NCBI GenBank assembly: GCA_016800925.1
Contig: JABCPU010000683.1
Span: 1 to 30,874, forward strand
Length of the DNA: 30,874 bases
Reading direction: 5' to 3'
DNA from: Suillus spraguei
Taxonomy: Eukaryota > Basidiomycota > Agaricomycetes > Boletales > Suillaceae
The position numbers and the translations under genes are program-made. The notes below the pieces were generated by a model. It was not told the origin of the DNA. It made no database searches and saw only the letters and a list, made by a program, of their open reading frames with translations. Position 1 is the stretch's first letter, and each line of letters starts with the position of its first letter. Below, piece after piece: positions 8,608-19,094 of this stretch.

Positions 8608-8822
8608 TGGAACCTTGTCCGGGAAATGACAAGGAACACTGAAACGGGTCAGACGAGAGTAACAGGACGAAACTGTGGATTTCTTGAGCGTTGTACTGAT
8701 ATGTAGGTGGTAGTAGGTAGGAGACCCGAGTCTGTCTTCAACAGTACAAGAATCGCAGAATATAAGGGGATAGGTCACGTGGGATATGATGAGATAAGCG
8801 TATGGTAAGCAGTCAGCTTACA
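8608..8822 (-). repeat. 5' LTR
   Basis: The right-hand 215-bp LTR, first in the direction of transcription. It matches 3361-3575 with one difference. A CACGTG box (8776-8781) and CTTATATTC (8757-8766) are candidate promoter elements. Confidence 0.95.
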
Positions 8823-8827
8823 CATCC
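8823..8827. repeat. Target-site duplication CATCC, right copy
   Basis: Matches 3356-3360 on the far side of the element. Confidence 0.9.
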
Positions 8828-9311
8828 ATCTCAGTCGAGATCGCCTTGTCTATAGTTCGAAGCTGTTTGACCGAAGGAATCGATATATCAAATATCTATT
8901 GTTGTGACAACATCATGAGCATGAACGACGCTCGTAATTCTTAATCTTTACTGCGACTCACAACAACCCATAGTCTACGCTTCTTTGCCCCTTCCGATCT
9001 TCTTGACTATTGAATGTACGAGATGCATTATCTACGTCTCTGACAAAACGCCTGGCAGCGGTCCATTGCGATTGGCCGTCTTGCTACCCAACATCCTCGC
9101 GCTTGGCCCGCTCCGGATGATTTTTGGATGGGTGTTGATGGTCATATGGTTGCCTGTGCGAGCTGTTCTATGTCATACTAGGACGACTACAGGGGCGCGG
9201 GCGAAAGACCGTACACCATAGTCCTATACAATGTGTTAGTTCTATTGGTACACAAGGAAGGTGATGTTCTCGATTCTTCCAACTAAGACGCTAACTAGCT
9301 TTGTCTTACAG
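8828..9311. other. No gene recognised between the retrotransposon and the amidase remnant
   Basis: The plus strand holds a 78-codon reading frame (8985-9221) with a hydrophobic, membrane-like middle (WVLMVIWLPVRAVL), but I recognise no family and see no support for translation. The missing N-terminal half of the amidase, including its Gly/Ser-rich catalytic signature, is not here. Confidence 0.3.
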
Positions 9312-10462
9312 CGGTCCGGCTTGGATTCGAAGCAATTCGATCTTCTCATGGGCCATTAGCGCGGTTAGTCGCTACCTGCATCACTTGGCTCATTCTTGAC
9401 TATTTTCTAGGTCTGTTCAGGACTGTGAATTGTTCTGCAAAACTATCTTTGGCCAAAAGGACTCGTCTCACCAGAATATTCCCATGTCGTACCACGCTGT
9501 CGAGCTCCCTTCCAAGCTTCGCTTTGGCTATTACCTGTCAGGTACTATGATATATGTGGAACGTCGTGATTTGCTGCTTATAGGTTCCTTATAGATGGCA
9601 TGATGGAATCGTCACCTGCATGCAATGCAAACGAGCAGTACTGGAGACAGTCTCAGCACTCAGGAAGCAGGGACATCAATGTATTGAGTTTACATCTCCT
9701 TTGAGTACGCTTTCTATACCTCTCCTCATTCTCCGTCCTGACAATTTATCAAGACGCAAGTGCGATGGAGGTGTTCCTGGGACTCACATCATCCGACGGT
9801 TATAAGAAGATGCTGTCACATCTTGATTCAGACCCTATGGCAAGTTTAAATTAAAGATATGCCGTCTATATCTCACACAACCCGACTTGCAGGAGGACAG
9901 TTTATTCTTGGTCACCTTGGGTCCCAAATTACCGTCCTTCGTTTGTAAGCTGGCTTGTTGGATCGCCAAGACGTTCTTGGGCGACTCCCTCTTCCCGCGT
10001 TTCTTCTCGTTGGCACGGGAGAAGTCTGTTTTGGAATTCACGGATTTCACTGACCAACGGAATAAGGTTGCCGCTGCGTGGTATGAACAGGTAAGCGTAT
10101 TGACATTTAGGGACTTTCCTTTGTTAATACCCCCCAGGTATGGGACAAATACGGTTTCGATGGAATCATCGCACCTGTGCAGTCCCTTCCAGTGATACCT
10201 CACGGGTAAGTTTCCGCACCTTCCTTCTCGGTTGTGAAGCTCATAATCTCCAGGGGTGCGACATACTTGTCCGTGCTCGCAGCCGCTACCATTACGTACA
10301 ACGTTATCGACTCTCCTGGCGGCACCATACCAGTGACGCGCGTCAATTCAGATACCGACAACCTGTCAACAGATTTTGTAGTAGGCGCCTCAGGCCGATC
10401 GAAAATGTTCGAGACCCGTATGTACTTGGGCAAGAATCCTGTTTACGATCCCAAAGCGATGG
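9312..10462 (+). pseudogene. C-terminal half of a fatty-acid-amide-hydrolase-like amidase, truncated and frameshifted
   Basis: Spliced exons (9312-9363, 9411-9541, 9595-9704, 9754-9839, 9893-10090, 10138-10205, 10254-10462) read as the C-terminal part of fungal amidase-signature hydrolases. The recognisable run goes from SSHGPLARSVQDCELFCK through SALRKQGHQC, LTSSDGYKKML and GFDGIIAPVQSLP to NVIDSPGGTIPVTRVNS and YDPKAMEG. Six introns of 45-54 nt are retained. The half carrying the catalytic Ser-Ser-Lys signature is absent upstream, and similarity stops after KAMEG. A 5-bp tandem duplication (ATGCA twice, 9620-9629) breaks the frame in exon 3. One intron (9840-9892) has a GC donor. It is an inactive DNA-level copy of a gene fragment. 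Confidence 0.85.
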
Positions 10463-11017
10463 AGGGGTGGCGGTCTTTTTTCAAAGTCTTCGTAGCGTTG
10501 GACACTTTATCATACATACATATCTCTATCACGGGGCATTGTTGTTCCATAGATTTGTCTGTTATTGATGTGCATGAGATGTGCGAGTCGATTTCTGTTG
10601 CCAATAATGGTGAGGAAGCCTCGACATACGAAAATCTTTGGATATAGATATATATTGGAGCAATGATGGAGACTTGGGATACAGTTTGTGAGGCAGAAAA
10701 TATGTGATTATTGATGCATGGACGATAGTGAATTGCAGGAATGTAAGTAGATGCGATCGTGAGTATGTGAACACAAACATTGCAGTGAGACCAATACCAT
10801 ATCATCGAGCAGGAATGAAGAGAAAAACAAGCGGAAAGCCGTAGCATTGAAAAAAAAGGAAGGAAACAACGTCAAGGAAATTCATCAGGGCATAGAGAAG
10901 TGCGCATTACGATCAAGCTTGAGAGAAGAAACCAAAAAGAAATGGATAAAGAATATGCATAGAGGACCCCACACACATGCAGAAGTACGAGATCATGGGC
11001 CTGAGGCACTGGCGCAC
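10463..11017. other. No gene recognised
   Basis: Between the end of the amidase similarity and the end of the PAG1 remnant. Short frames exist on both strands, but none has recognisable motifs or splice-consistent continuation. It is AT-rich with a TATATATATTGG-like stretch near 10645. Confidence 0.3.
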
Positions 11018-12703
11018 TCACATCCTGCCCTTGCCTTTGGGTTCATAAGGGTAGCTGGAATCACTCTGCTGCGACGACGACGAGCCTTGAGACAACTGGT
11101 ACTGTCCTTGGTGGTAGCCTTGAACGCGTCTAGCACTAGGATAGATCCTTTCGATCGCCTTTTCCCATTGTGGATGATTGACTTCGGCCTGCGCCGTCTT
11201 GAGGTCATATTAGCGTGTACCAGTACCAGCCAGAAAATAGGAAACACCTTTCCAATGGGGTGCAAGAGACGAGTCAACGTATCGGCAAAAGCGATCTTGA
11301 ACCGAAGACCATGCGCATTTGCGAAGGACTTGGCTAATAATTCGGCTCCCTCCTCAAAATGCCTCTGGCGGCCATACCTAGCTGATACATGAACACAAAA
11401 ATACAGAGGACAGGATAGATCTCACTCTCAGTTGAACGTGACGGAGCCCTTTCACTAGATGCTCGTACTTCGTATCGAGGTATTTCGCCACTTGACCATT
11501 CGTTAAAGGCTCGAGCTCGCAAAGAAAACGATCCGTGACATTCACAAAGCTGGCGGATAATGAGTTTGGATAATGGTGCAGTAACGACACCATGCTCACC
11601 GAACGTTTGCGAAGTGTCCGAGCAGCATAGCATAGAGTTCAGCATTAAGCCGATGATTAGCTGACTGTGCAACGAGCTTCAAGTCCGGTCTCTTGAACTG
11701 CTCGAACGTTGTTTCCTCCAGGGTAAATCCCGGCGTATCACCCAGTGCGTCTTTGGACAAAATGGACAAGACGGCAATCAGAGCGCGACACATGATGTGT
11801 ATTGACGTCAGCAACTTTCGTTCACTCAGCAAGGTAAACAGCTCTTGAACTCTCGCACCACGTGTCCATAAAGGCGATTGACTAGCATGATGCTTAAGTA
11901 TGTCGGGGCTGACATTTTCATTATGACTGCGTCTCCAGCACCTAATTGAGTCTATGACGGGTTTTGGATGTTCCTGAGCTATCTTTCCCAAAGAACTCAT
12001 CATGTCATCAAACTTAGGATCCAGCGAAGGACCCATGAAGTTTGTCAACAAAGGTTCGTGATCCTAAAGGCGCGTGAATGACGTATGCCCCACCCATTCG
12101 AAAAGAAAGTAAATACCAGTGTTTCGTGAAGGAAAGCAGTAATCTTTGCCTCCGCCAGAGTAGAAAACCGAATAAAAACTGCATGCAGAGCATAATCGGA
12201 CGGCATCTTAGGACCCGATGGCACTTTGCCATCTTCCTCCATTGAGGGTCCATCACCACTGAACATCTGAGCACCAAACGTGTCGGGTACGCAGGGGACG
12301 GGAGGAGGAGAGGATGAGTAAGAGAAGACGTGACCATAATCACTCCCTGTGTCCGAGTTGTGAAATATAGATCCAGATTGAGAATGATGAGATCTTGCAG
12401 TGGAATGCCCCCTTGCCCTTGATGAAGCGCGGGGGCGTGATTTGCTAGATTCAGGTGTCGGGGCGCGAGGATGAGGTGGACTTGTAGCATTGAATGTCTT
12501 ATTAGATGTCAAGGTGGCGTGAGGCAAGGACGACGTCGAGCAGTTAAAGGGGTTCTTGAGGATGGGATATGCTTGGTAGTCCAGTGGAGGTAATGGCAGT
12601 ACATCAGTGTTCTTCTTGAATACGTTTCTGATGGATGCGAAGGACGGTTCTTGGAGAACGGAGAGCTTGCGGTTATGGAAGGTTAAGTTGTATGTGAGCT
12701 TTT
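11018..12703 (-). pseudogene. PAG1: N-terminal region of the cell-morphogenesis protein PAG1/Tao3/Mor2 (Furry family), frameshifted and truncated
   Basis: Furry-family proteins are very large scaffolds of the NDR-kinase polarity pathway. Five exons on the minus strand (12703-12117, 12063-11600, 11549-11426, 11377-11248, 11197-11018) give the Ser/Pro-rich leader and then the MOR2-PAG1 N-terminal domain. Recognisable runs are PSDYALHAVFIRF, LDPKFDDMMSSLGKIAQEH, TLEETTFEQFKRPDLKL, HLVKGLRHVQ and LTRLLHPIGK. Four introns are kept. An extra base in an A-run at 11356-11359 shifts the frame just after the WPPEAF motif. Similarity ends at IYPSAR near 11134, replaced by a Gln/Ser-rich tail ending KGKGRM and a stop. 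The full-length family exceeds 2000 residues, so about four fifths are missing. The start is also missing. Confidence 0.85.
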
Positions 12704-12913
12704 GTCTGACGAACAGGTTGCAAACTCACAGGCCTGGCACCCAGGGGCAAGCCGGGCCGCTCGCAGCTGTCTACATCTTCAATTGACTCGACCGTGACGC
12801 CTCTCCTTGGAGCAACGTGTTCAAACCCTTGACAATCTATCATGTCCTTAAAACAAGACCGAAGAAATCGTTCCTGGATTAGCCGTTTTCTATCCTCCTT
12901 TCGTCGTGTATTC

Positions 12914-14021
12914 ATGTCAGAGCCTCCTCCTGGACTTCCAGCTTTAAAGTTTCACTGTCCAAATGGGCCTGATATCAATAGTGCGTCAGTCCTGAGTTGG
13001 TGTTCCTCGATGGCAGATTCTTGGGACGAAACCCAGGGTAATCTGTATGCAAAATGTGTGCTGGCACGCATGGAATATCACAAATGTGGTAGTCATCCCG
13101 AACACGAGTTCCTGTTATTTTTTTTCAGACATTGGATTGATGGCTGCTCCGCTCAGGCTGTAGTGTCTGCAGACCGTGCCGTGCAAAGACAAGGCTGTTC
13201 CTTCAAACAATCATCTGAATTAGTCTGTCCCTCATCATCCAACACCAACGCATACGACTCTGTATCTATTTATGGTTCCCCCCGCGATGCAGCGCCACAA
13301 CTTCAAGTCAGATATACACCATACAGCAAGCTTTGTAGCTTTGACTTTCCTACATCTTCTGCGCCCTCGGCACTTCAAGTGTCCACTGTCCTGTCTCTGG
13401 TACACCGCCAGGCCCCGGCATACCAACTATATGAAAACCAATGCTATTGGTTTTCGAGCACAGTGTGGGGCAGCTTGAAAGAGCTGTTCCGTAGTGATCA
13501 AGACTCGGAGTGTGGAAACCATCATGCACGTGGTCGTTATCGCGGGGTCGCATTAGGATCGCCAACTAAGGATATCGAGGCTGTATGTGCTGCTTATCAG
13601 TCTGAGTGGCAAAAGATGTTGGGGACGCTTGAGCAGGTAAAGTCCCATCACAAAGCCAAAGAGGCAAAGGTGGGCTATTCTCAGCTAATATGGTCTCCAT
13701 TTCTTGATGGTACTTGTCGTTGCAGAATCAACACAAATTGCGCATGGAGTTTGAGGTCGAAATCGAGCAAGTTCGACAAGCAAAAGTGGGTTATTCTCAG
13801 GAAACATTGTCTTCGTTTGTTGATGGTACTATTTCACCAGGACGCCGAAATCGAGCAACAGAAAGCCGAAATCGAGCGAGTTCGCCAAGCAAAAGTGGGT
13901 TATTCTCAGCAAACATGGTCTTCGTTTGTTGATGGTACTATTTCACTAGGACGCCGAAATGGAGCAACAGAAAGCCGAAATTGAGCAACTTCGCGCGAGG
14001 CTTGCAGCCTTGGAGGGCTGA
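12914..14021 (+). CDS. Orphan basidiomycete protein with C-terminal coiled coil built from duplicated exon-intron modules
   Basis: The main exon is 12914-13669. Three short phase-0 introns (13670-13725, 13786-13840, 13895-13949) and exons of 60, 54 and 72 nt then lead to a TGA at 14021, for about 313 residues. The N-terminal part (PPPGLPALKFHCPNGPDI, HEFLLFFFRHW, YENQCYWFSSTVW) has the look of a lineage-specific agaricomycete family, but I know no function for it. The C-terminus is a charged coiled coil made of repeats of the DAEIEQQKAEIERVRQAK type. I chose the ATG at 12914 because the conserved-looking MSEPPPG start lies there; 12842 is an in-frame alternative adding 24 residues. Without splicing the frame also stays open to 13984 but loses the heptad pattern. 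No disabling change is seen. Confidence 0.6.
13670..14003 (+). repeat. Tandem duplication of an intron-plus-exon unit (109 bp)
   Basis: The units 13786-13894 and 13895-14003 are nearly identical, each a 55-nt intron starting GTGGGTTATTCTCAG and an exon of 54 nt (18 codons). A more diverged unit (13670-13785: 56-nt intron, 60-nt exon) precedes them. All introns are phase 0, so each duplication adds whole heptad-like repeats. Confidence 0.85.
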
Positions 14022-14878
14022 TATTTCATATCATCATATCGTCATCGGGGCTGACATCTAATATAATAAAGCACGCATAACCGCCGGGTCGGGTGCTATT
14101 GCGTCCACCCCGTCATGCTGTGTTGTTTTTTGCGCATGTGTTGCGAACGCTGATGACTCCGGATCAGCACCACCCTTCCAGTAGAAAATTTACTGAATCA
14201 GATTTCTGAAAGCTTCACACGGGTCATAATTCCGAGAACCCTGACCTAGTAACCGCTGACTCGTGCCTTCCTTAATCGTCTGGCGTTTGGCTGTGCAAAC
14301 TTCGAAGTATCACTACCATTCATTATCATCATCTGTTCCACGCTGCCTTGACCCCTTACTCAGGAGGTCAGCACGCTGGTCACCAGTCAATGTCCCTGAG
14401 GTCCAATACGAAGCACTTACAGGCTCCAGTGTTACACAATCCGCACGTCCGTCGCATCCTGAGGGCACTGTCAGGTAGTCGCCGAATTTGACATGCAATC
14501 AGCGAGACCAGACGAGTGTTCAACTTGCTGCAAGTAGTGTATATTCATTCACGATGTGTAAATCGACAACTAACATCGAGCCAACTCGTTCGAGGTTGTA
14601 ATCCAGCGTGGGATAGATAGTGGGTCCGCCATGGAAAATGATGATATATTGAAGGCCTGAGTTCTCCGGGAACAGTCAACGTCTATACAAGCCCCTACCA
14701 ATTGTTGAATCTACGTCTGCTCTGTAACCAATAAGCAGTAAGAATCGTCGAGTCTCTATTTGCGGTCAAGATCGTCATGCATACAAGTACACTATGAGTG
14801 AAGTTTTCCCCAAACCTGAGAAAGTAGTAGTGTGTAGTGATAACATGTCTTGGCAAGTCGTCTGAAGAAATGTACACC
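14022..14878. other. No gene recognised
   Basis: This is the 3' flank of the orphan gene and the 3' flank of the MFS remnant, which face each other. Small frames on both strands lack motifs. An AATATAATAAAGC stretch near 14060 could serve as a polyadenylation region for the plus-strand gene. Confidence 0.3.
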
Positions 14879-16867
14879 TTAGTTGACTTCAGTCGCGGTG
14901 GTTATATTCCTACTATCGTTAAGTTTTTCGCCACAGCCCGTCGTACTGTGTGGCGTAGAATGCTGCCTAGGCCCGGGGTTGTCGTACTTTGTTTGGGGTT
15001 TGTGGTCCGTACTGCAGTCGTAAAATATTGATATCAAAATGAATTGAAGAGTAACAATCCCAAGGATGAATCAAAACGACGCAGCTCTTCCCGCGTACTC
15101 GTGCGAACCTCCATGAGTAGCCTCCACGGAGGTCTCTATTGAGGTTATAGCAGCAAGACCAATTGCGGATCCAAATTGAAGCGCGCCGTTAAACATAGCA
15201 CCAACTGTGCCGGACATGGATGAAGGCGCAGCTTGGAAAATAGCGATACTATGAAGCAAGTAAACCGTGCTCGGAAAAACTGCTATTATTTGAAACTTAC
15301 TTCGTATGTGAGAAAGCAACCATGACTCCGGCGCTGCCAAGTACAAATGCTGGGAATACAAATGGCCAATAGTTTTCGGGCTTTCCCCCACCGAGCGCCA
15401 GAAGTAAGGTGGCGACCATGCACAATGATAGACCAGTAAGGATAATCCACTTCGGACTGTAGATACGAGAGAGTGATCCAGTGCAGCTCGCAGCAAAGGC
15501 TACGATACCGAGTGGCAACCTAGAGAACAAAGAATCTTGATGGTTGGCGATATGAAGTGACAGCGAATACCTTACATGTGAACGGCTGTCGACATCATTG
15601 ACCAATGAAACACGGTTTGCCACATGACATGATATCAAAAATAAACATAACCCCACTCCACCAAAAGGATGGCAAAAGTGCAGTGGCGAACAGAACAGAG
15701 AAGTTGTTGTAGAACCATGTCCGTGGTGGTCTGGTACAAGATCAGCCGGTGATTGATGCTAAGATTTCCGTTGGCATACATGGCAGCTCGGTCCGCAGGC
15801 AAAAGTGTTTCCCAGTAGAAAAACCCAGCTATCATTATAATTGAAATGATCAGGAGAATCAATACAACCGGGGATTTCCAACCATCAGTGGAACCGGATG
15901 TCACGGCGAAAATCAACAAGATGAAGGAAACTATCAAAGTTCGTAAGCGACACAAAGAAAAGTATGCTGAAAATTTTATACCAGTCAAGACGCCTACGCC
16001 GACCAAATCAAGGGACTTCCATTTTGCCCCTTTAGGCTTACGACTGCCTGCAGTCTCTCCGATTTGTGACGGTATCATGAAAATACAAATCAGCCGCGCA
16101 TGCCACAAACCAGAAGACCCAATGGTAAGACACCTGTTGAACGAACATTGCACCGACCACAAGACCGCCCACTATGTAAAGGAACTATGAGGGTTGTCTT
16201 ACGATATGCGGGGTGCTCACTGTTGGCCACCGCACCACAGCCTGCAAAGAACCCTACTGCCCGAGCCTGTTCGAGTGGATCTGGAAATACCTTGACCAAT
16301 AGTTTTAGAGCAGAGGGAATCGTCATCGCAGAAGCTAAGAAGTAACCTTCATCAGTCAGAACCAACACACCAGCGAGAATGATCACCTATTCCAGTGATT
16401 GCTCTCAGAACAAGGATAGGAACTGTGGTGTAAACGAATCCTGCGCACAACGAGAGGATACCAAGAGTGGACACTCCTCCAATGAATACAGTTTCTATGA
16501 ACCATTAGATTAGCATGTACGTCAGGTATGCTAGGCAGCACAGTACTAACTTGGGTTGTATACGTCACTGAGACGGCCACTCTAAAACTATGCATTGAAG
16601 TGCAAATCAGGACTTTACGGGATGGACACGCACGATAAGTAGGAATGATGAAAAAGTTAATCGGAACCCACTAAACACCCAAGTGGATTGAATTTCAGTC
16701 ATACCCATGGATGCCTCAAGTGCAGGAATCGCAGATAAGAGAGCCGACATACTCAAGGTATCTATAAATTGAGTAAGACAGAACATGACTAACAAAATGA
16801 GTTTGCGGGCAAGAGAAAGCCTTTGGGGTTCATGAATATTCGTGGAGAGGGGCAGAAGTGGTGACAT
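14879..16867 (-). pseudogene. Decayed MFS drug-efflux-type transporter (DHA2 family)
   Basis: Minus-strand exons from MSPLLPLSTN at 16867 show the order of a multi-spanning major facilitator: an N-terminal helix (ILLVMFCLTQFIDTL), SGRLSDVYNP (motif-A-like loop), VPILVLRAITGI, AMTIPSALKLL, VGAMFVQQVSYHWVFWF, IPSQIGETAG, LLIFAVTSGSTDGW, WFYNNFSVLF, WQTVFHWSMMSTAVHM, PSSMSGTVGAMFN, AITSIETSVEATHG. Introns near 16610, 16520, 16350, 16190, 15990, 15580 and 15270 fit GT-AG. Lesions are a frame change near 16100, a 5-bp tandem duplication (ACATG twice, 15622-15631), and TGA where TRP is expected at 15073-15071, after which the frame continues to a stop at 14879. The 5' part lies in the segmental duplication. 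Confidence 0.85.
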
Positions 16868-17811
16868 TGTCCTGAAAAAATGCAGACAACATTGAAACGT
16901 TGCAGACTATGTCGCAGTATTATAGTGAGATAGGTCAGGGACGTACTAGCTCGCGAATGGCAATCGAGCCAGACCCTGAGACATGCTGCGAAGCTCTCAA
17001 CCATCGGAGGCGAATGGCTGGATGCTTATTTACTAATCGAGCCAGAATCCTGCGGGCTGAGGGCTTGAAGTACGGCGCGAAGCTCAGAACGTGGGCCTCG
17101 CGATTGTCAAAAGAAGCAGAATTCTTCTGGAAAGATTCCAGAGTCTGAACTCTGCTTACGGGAGCCTTCCAGAGGCCTATATATAAATATATGATTCAAT
17201 GAAATCATCGAACGCTTGTATGATGGCCTGGTACCGTGACGAGCTGCAAAAGGTTTGTGTAATACGAAAGTTTGAAAACGATTTATAAGAGGCATACCAG
17301 AGTTCAACTTGATCATTCGATGGGTCTTTGCAGCGAGTCCGAGGCAGGATGTACCATTACGCCGGAGCGAGTATTGTAAGTCTGTAACTAGCACTAGTAA
17401 CTGCGCTTCCGAGGCACGATGCATGAATTATGACGTACGTCTTTGAGGGTGATGTGGTATAAGCCAGGCTGGTCCCGAGCTTATGGAAGACTCATGATGG
17501 GGGTAACCGCCTATTGCCACAGTGCCGTATATAATGCTGCGCCAACCATCCACGATGCAGCATTTTATGTAATTATCGCATCTCGACCTATTGGCAACTT
17601 GAAGAATCCCTCCAAAAAGACAAATCGTGTCATTCACCAAATGCATCATGCATCGTAGCGCCACACTTCGTAAGCTTCCGATGGAAAACACATTTAATTG
17701 GCCGACTATGCTACAGAATATAAGCTGACCAGAAATGCACAAGTACTACAGACATAACGGGACTGCGAAGCTCGAGGGGTTGATTACAAGAATATTGTTA
17801 TGACGAATCCT
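16868..17811. other. Intergenic part of duplication copy A
   Basis: This lies upstream of the MFS start and downstream of the hypothetical gene, both on the minus strand. Reading frames here are short and differ between copies. A TATATATAAATATATG stretch near 17180 is the only promoter-like sequence. The corresponding stretch in copy B is 26685-27628. Confidence 0.35.
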
Positions 17812-19074
17812 TCACGACCGCGACTGCGATCGCTTCCATAACGATTCCGTTGGTTCAGATGTGCAAAAAGCACGCGTGATCTTCACCCACTCCTCATGTC
17901 TCTTTCTGTAAGAAGCAAGATGGCTGAGTTGCACAGGCGTGGGATGGTGGGCGTGGAGAATAAACATGTAGTCTGACATGTCGCTCTGTTGGACCACCGA
18001 AAAGGCATTTTCTCCGCTTCTGATAAATGCGGAGATATCGACACAATTGTCTGGAGTAACCTGTCAAACGGTCATTCCGGCTTCAGTGTAGTTTGCAAGT
18101 ACACTATGCGATGACACTCACAAAATAGGTGGAGCTAGTGGAATAATGAAATCCCTCCCATCCCGCTTTGTCTGCAATGAAAGGTCTCCAGATATGGGCC
18201 ACGAACATTGCGAATGCATCGTAAGTTGCTCAAACGGAATCGCTTGATCATCTTCTGGTGGATTGGCAAAAGACTGGGGAGATGATAGCAAGCGAACGAT
18301 ACACAAACACTTTGTTCCAAATCTCTGTAAACCGCTGAATAAGTAGATAAAGGCGAGAAAATGACACATACGTTGGTGATGATTTACGCTTAGCCCACCA
18401 AACAATTTGGAGATAGAGTGTATGATCGAGATTGTAAGTATGGTTGATTGTCGCGCGAGGTGACTCGAGTCCTTGCCGAAACATCATCACGGCCATCTCC
18501 CCTCCAAATCTCGCACAGGCAGCTTGCGAAGGGATATTATCTACTGGAGGCAACAAGATTTCGTCTCCGTGGTTTCCTGCACCTGCATCTGAGGATATTG
18601 CAGGTGGCTGACTTGGGGTTAGGGAATCCGTATTTGTTTCTGGCGGCGTCGTGAGCTTGGGGACAATCTCCTGGTGTATCCAAGAGAAGTGTTTCTGGAC
18701 CTTGAGGCACATGTTACCATCAACCATAGTGGGTATGATTTCCTCTTGGTTGACTTCTTTAGCATCTGTAGGCACGGAAATCTCAGTAAAAGACGAGGTA
18801 CTCGGCAGATCAACGGCATTCGCAGGAGTTGCAGGCTCGTTTACTGTAGTCGGTTCACTAGATGCCGGTCGTGGAGGTATCCTTCCTGGCATGCGAGATG
18901 GCCGTATTTTCTCCGCAGGCGGTCCCGTCACATCGTTTGAAACATTAGGCGCACTGGGTGGCCTGGGAGCAGCAGGACTTAAAGGCTTTGAGTCAGGAGA
19001 AGCTGCAGGCTGATGATGCACCTTAAACCATTTGAGGTCACGGTGTTTAGGTGCTCAGATAGTGAAGATGTCAG
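17812..19074 (-). pseudogene. Conserved hypothetical gene, copy A (5'-truncated, frameshifted)
   Basis: A Pro/Ser-rich N-terminal region (SPDSKPLSPAAP, RPSRMPGRIPPRP) leads to LDHTLYLQIVWWAKRKSSP, an intron (GTATGT...TTTACAG, about 18380-18336), a segment ending KRDGRDFIIPLAPPIL, a second intron, and a last exon with VTPDNCVDISAFIRSGEN and SYRKRHEEWVKITR. The last part faintly recalls the PINIT-like region of PIAS/ZMIZ-type proteins; this is only an impression. Copy A loses about 22 nt near 18710, which shifts the frame until a 2-nt loss downstream restores it. It also lacks one base near 18265 that copy B has, breaking the frame. The 5' end is cut by the duplication boundary at 19074. Confidence 0.6.
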
Positions 19075-19094
19075 TCACGCTGCGTCGTCAACAA

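Larger units (their letters stand above)
3361..8822 (-). mobile_element. Complete Ty3/gypsy LTR retrotransposon (chromovirus), 5.46 kb
   Basis: The element is bounded by 215-bp direct LTRs starting TG and ending CA, and flanked by CATCC duplications. Read on the minus strand the order is 5' LTR (8608-8822), leader, Gag plus protease (8279 to 6924), RT-RNaseH-integrase-chromodomain (6923 to 3621), polypurine tract (3576-3590), 3' LTR (3361-3575). RT before integrase marks Ty3/gypsy, and the C-terminal chromodomain marks the chromovirus lineage. The LTRs differ by one transition in 215 bp, so insertion was recent. No clear tRNA-type primer binding site is seen after the 5' LTR, where there is a run of T. 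Joining the flanks through one CATCC gives the empty site. Confidence 0.97.
16420..19074. repeat. Segmental duplication copy A (partner 26237-28916)
   Basis: From GAACTGTGGTGTAAACG to GAAGATGTCAG this 2655-bp block matches copy B in direct orientation with only scattered substitutions and small indels, a few percent at most by eye. Left of copy A the MFS gene continues naturally. On its right, similarity to B stops and the GMP synthase remnant begins about 20 bp away. Copy A lacks about 22 nt present in B near 18710. Confidence 0.95.

Noticed and set aside
8985..9221. Hydrophobic plus-strand frame as a membrane-protein gene
   Set aside because: No family recognised, no upstream or downstream exons, and no codon or splice support.
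12673..12915. Minus-strand 80-codon frame upstream of the PAG1 remnant
   Set aside because: It overlaps the start of the plus-strand orphan gene, shares no recognisable motif with PAG1, and is in a different frame from the PAG1 exon.
17428..17742. Minus-strand frame of about 104 codons present in both duplication copies
   Set aside because: The two copies differ by indels at its start, and no motif or splice pattern supports coding; conservation reflects the recent duplication.
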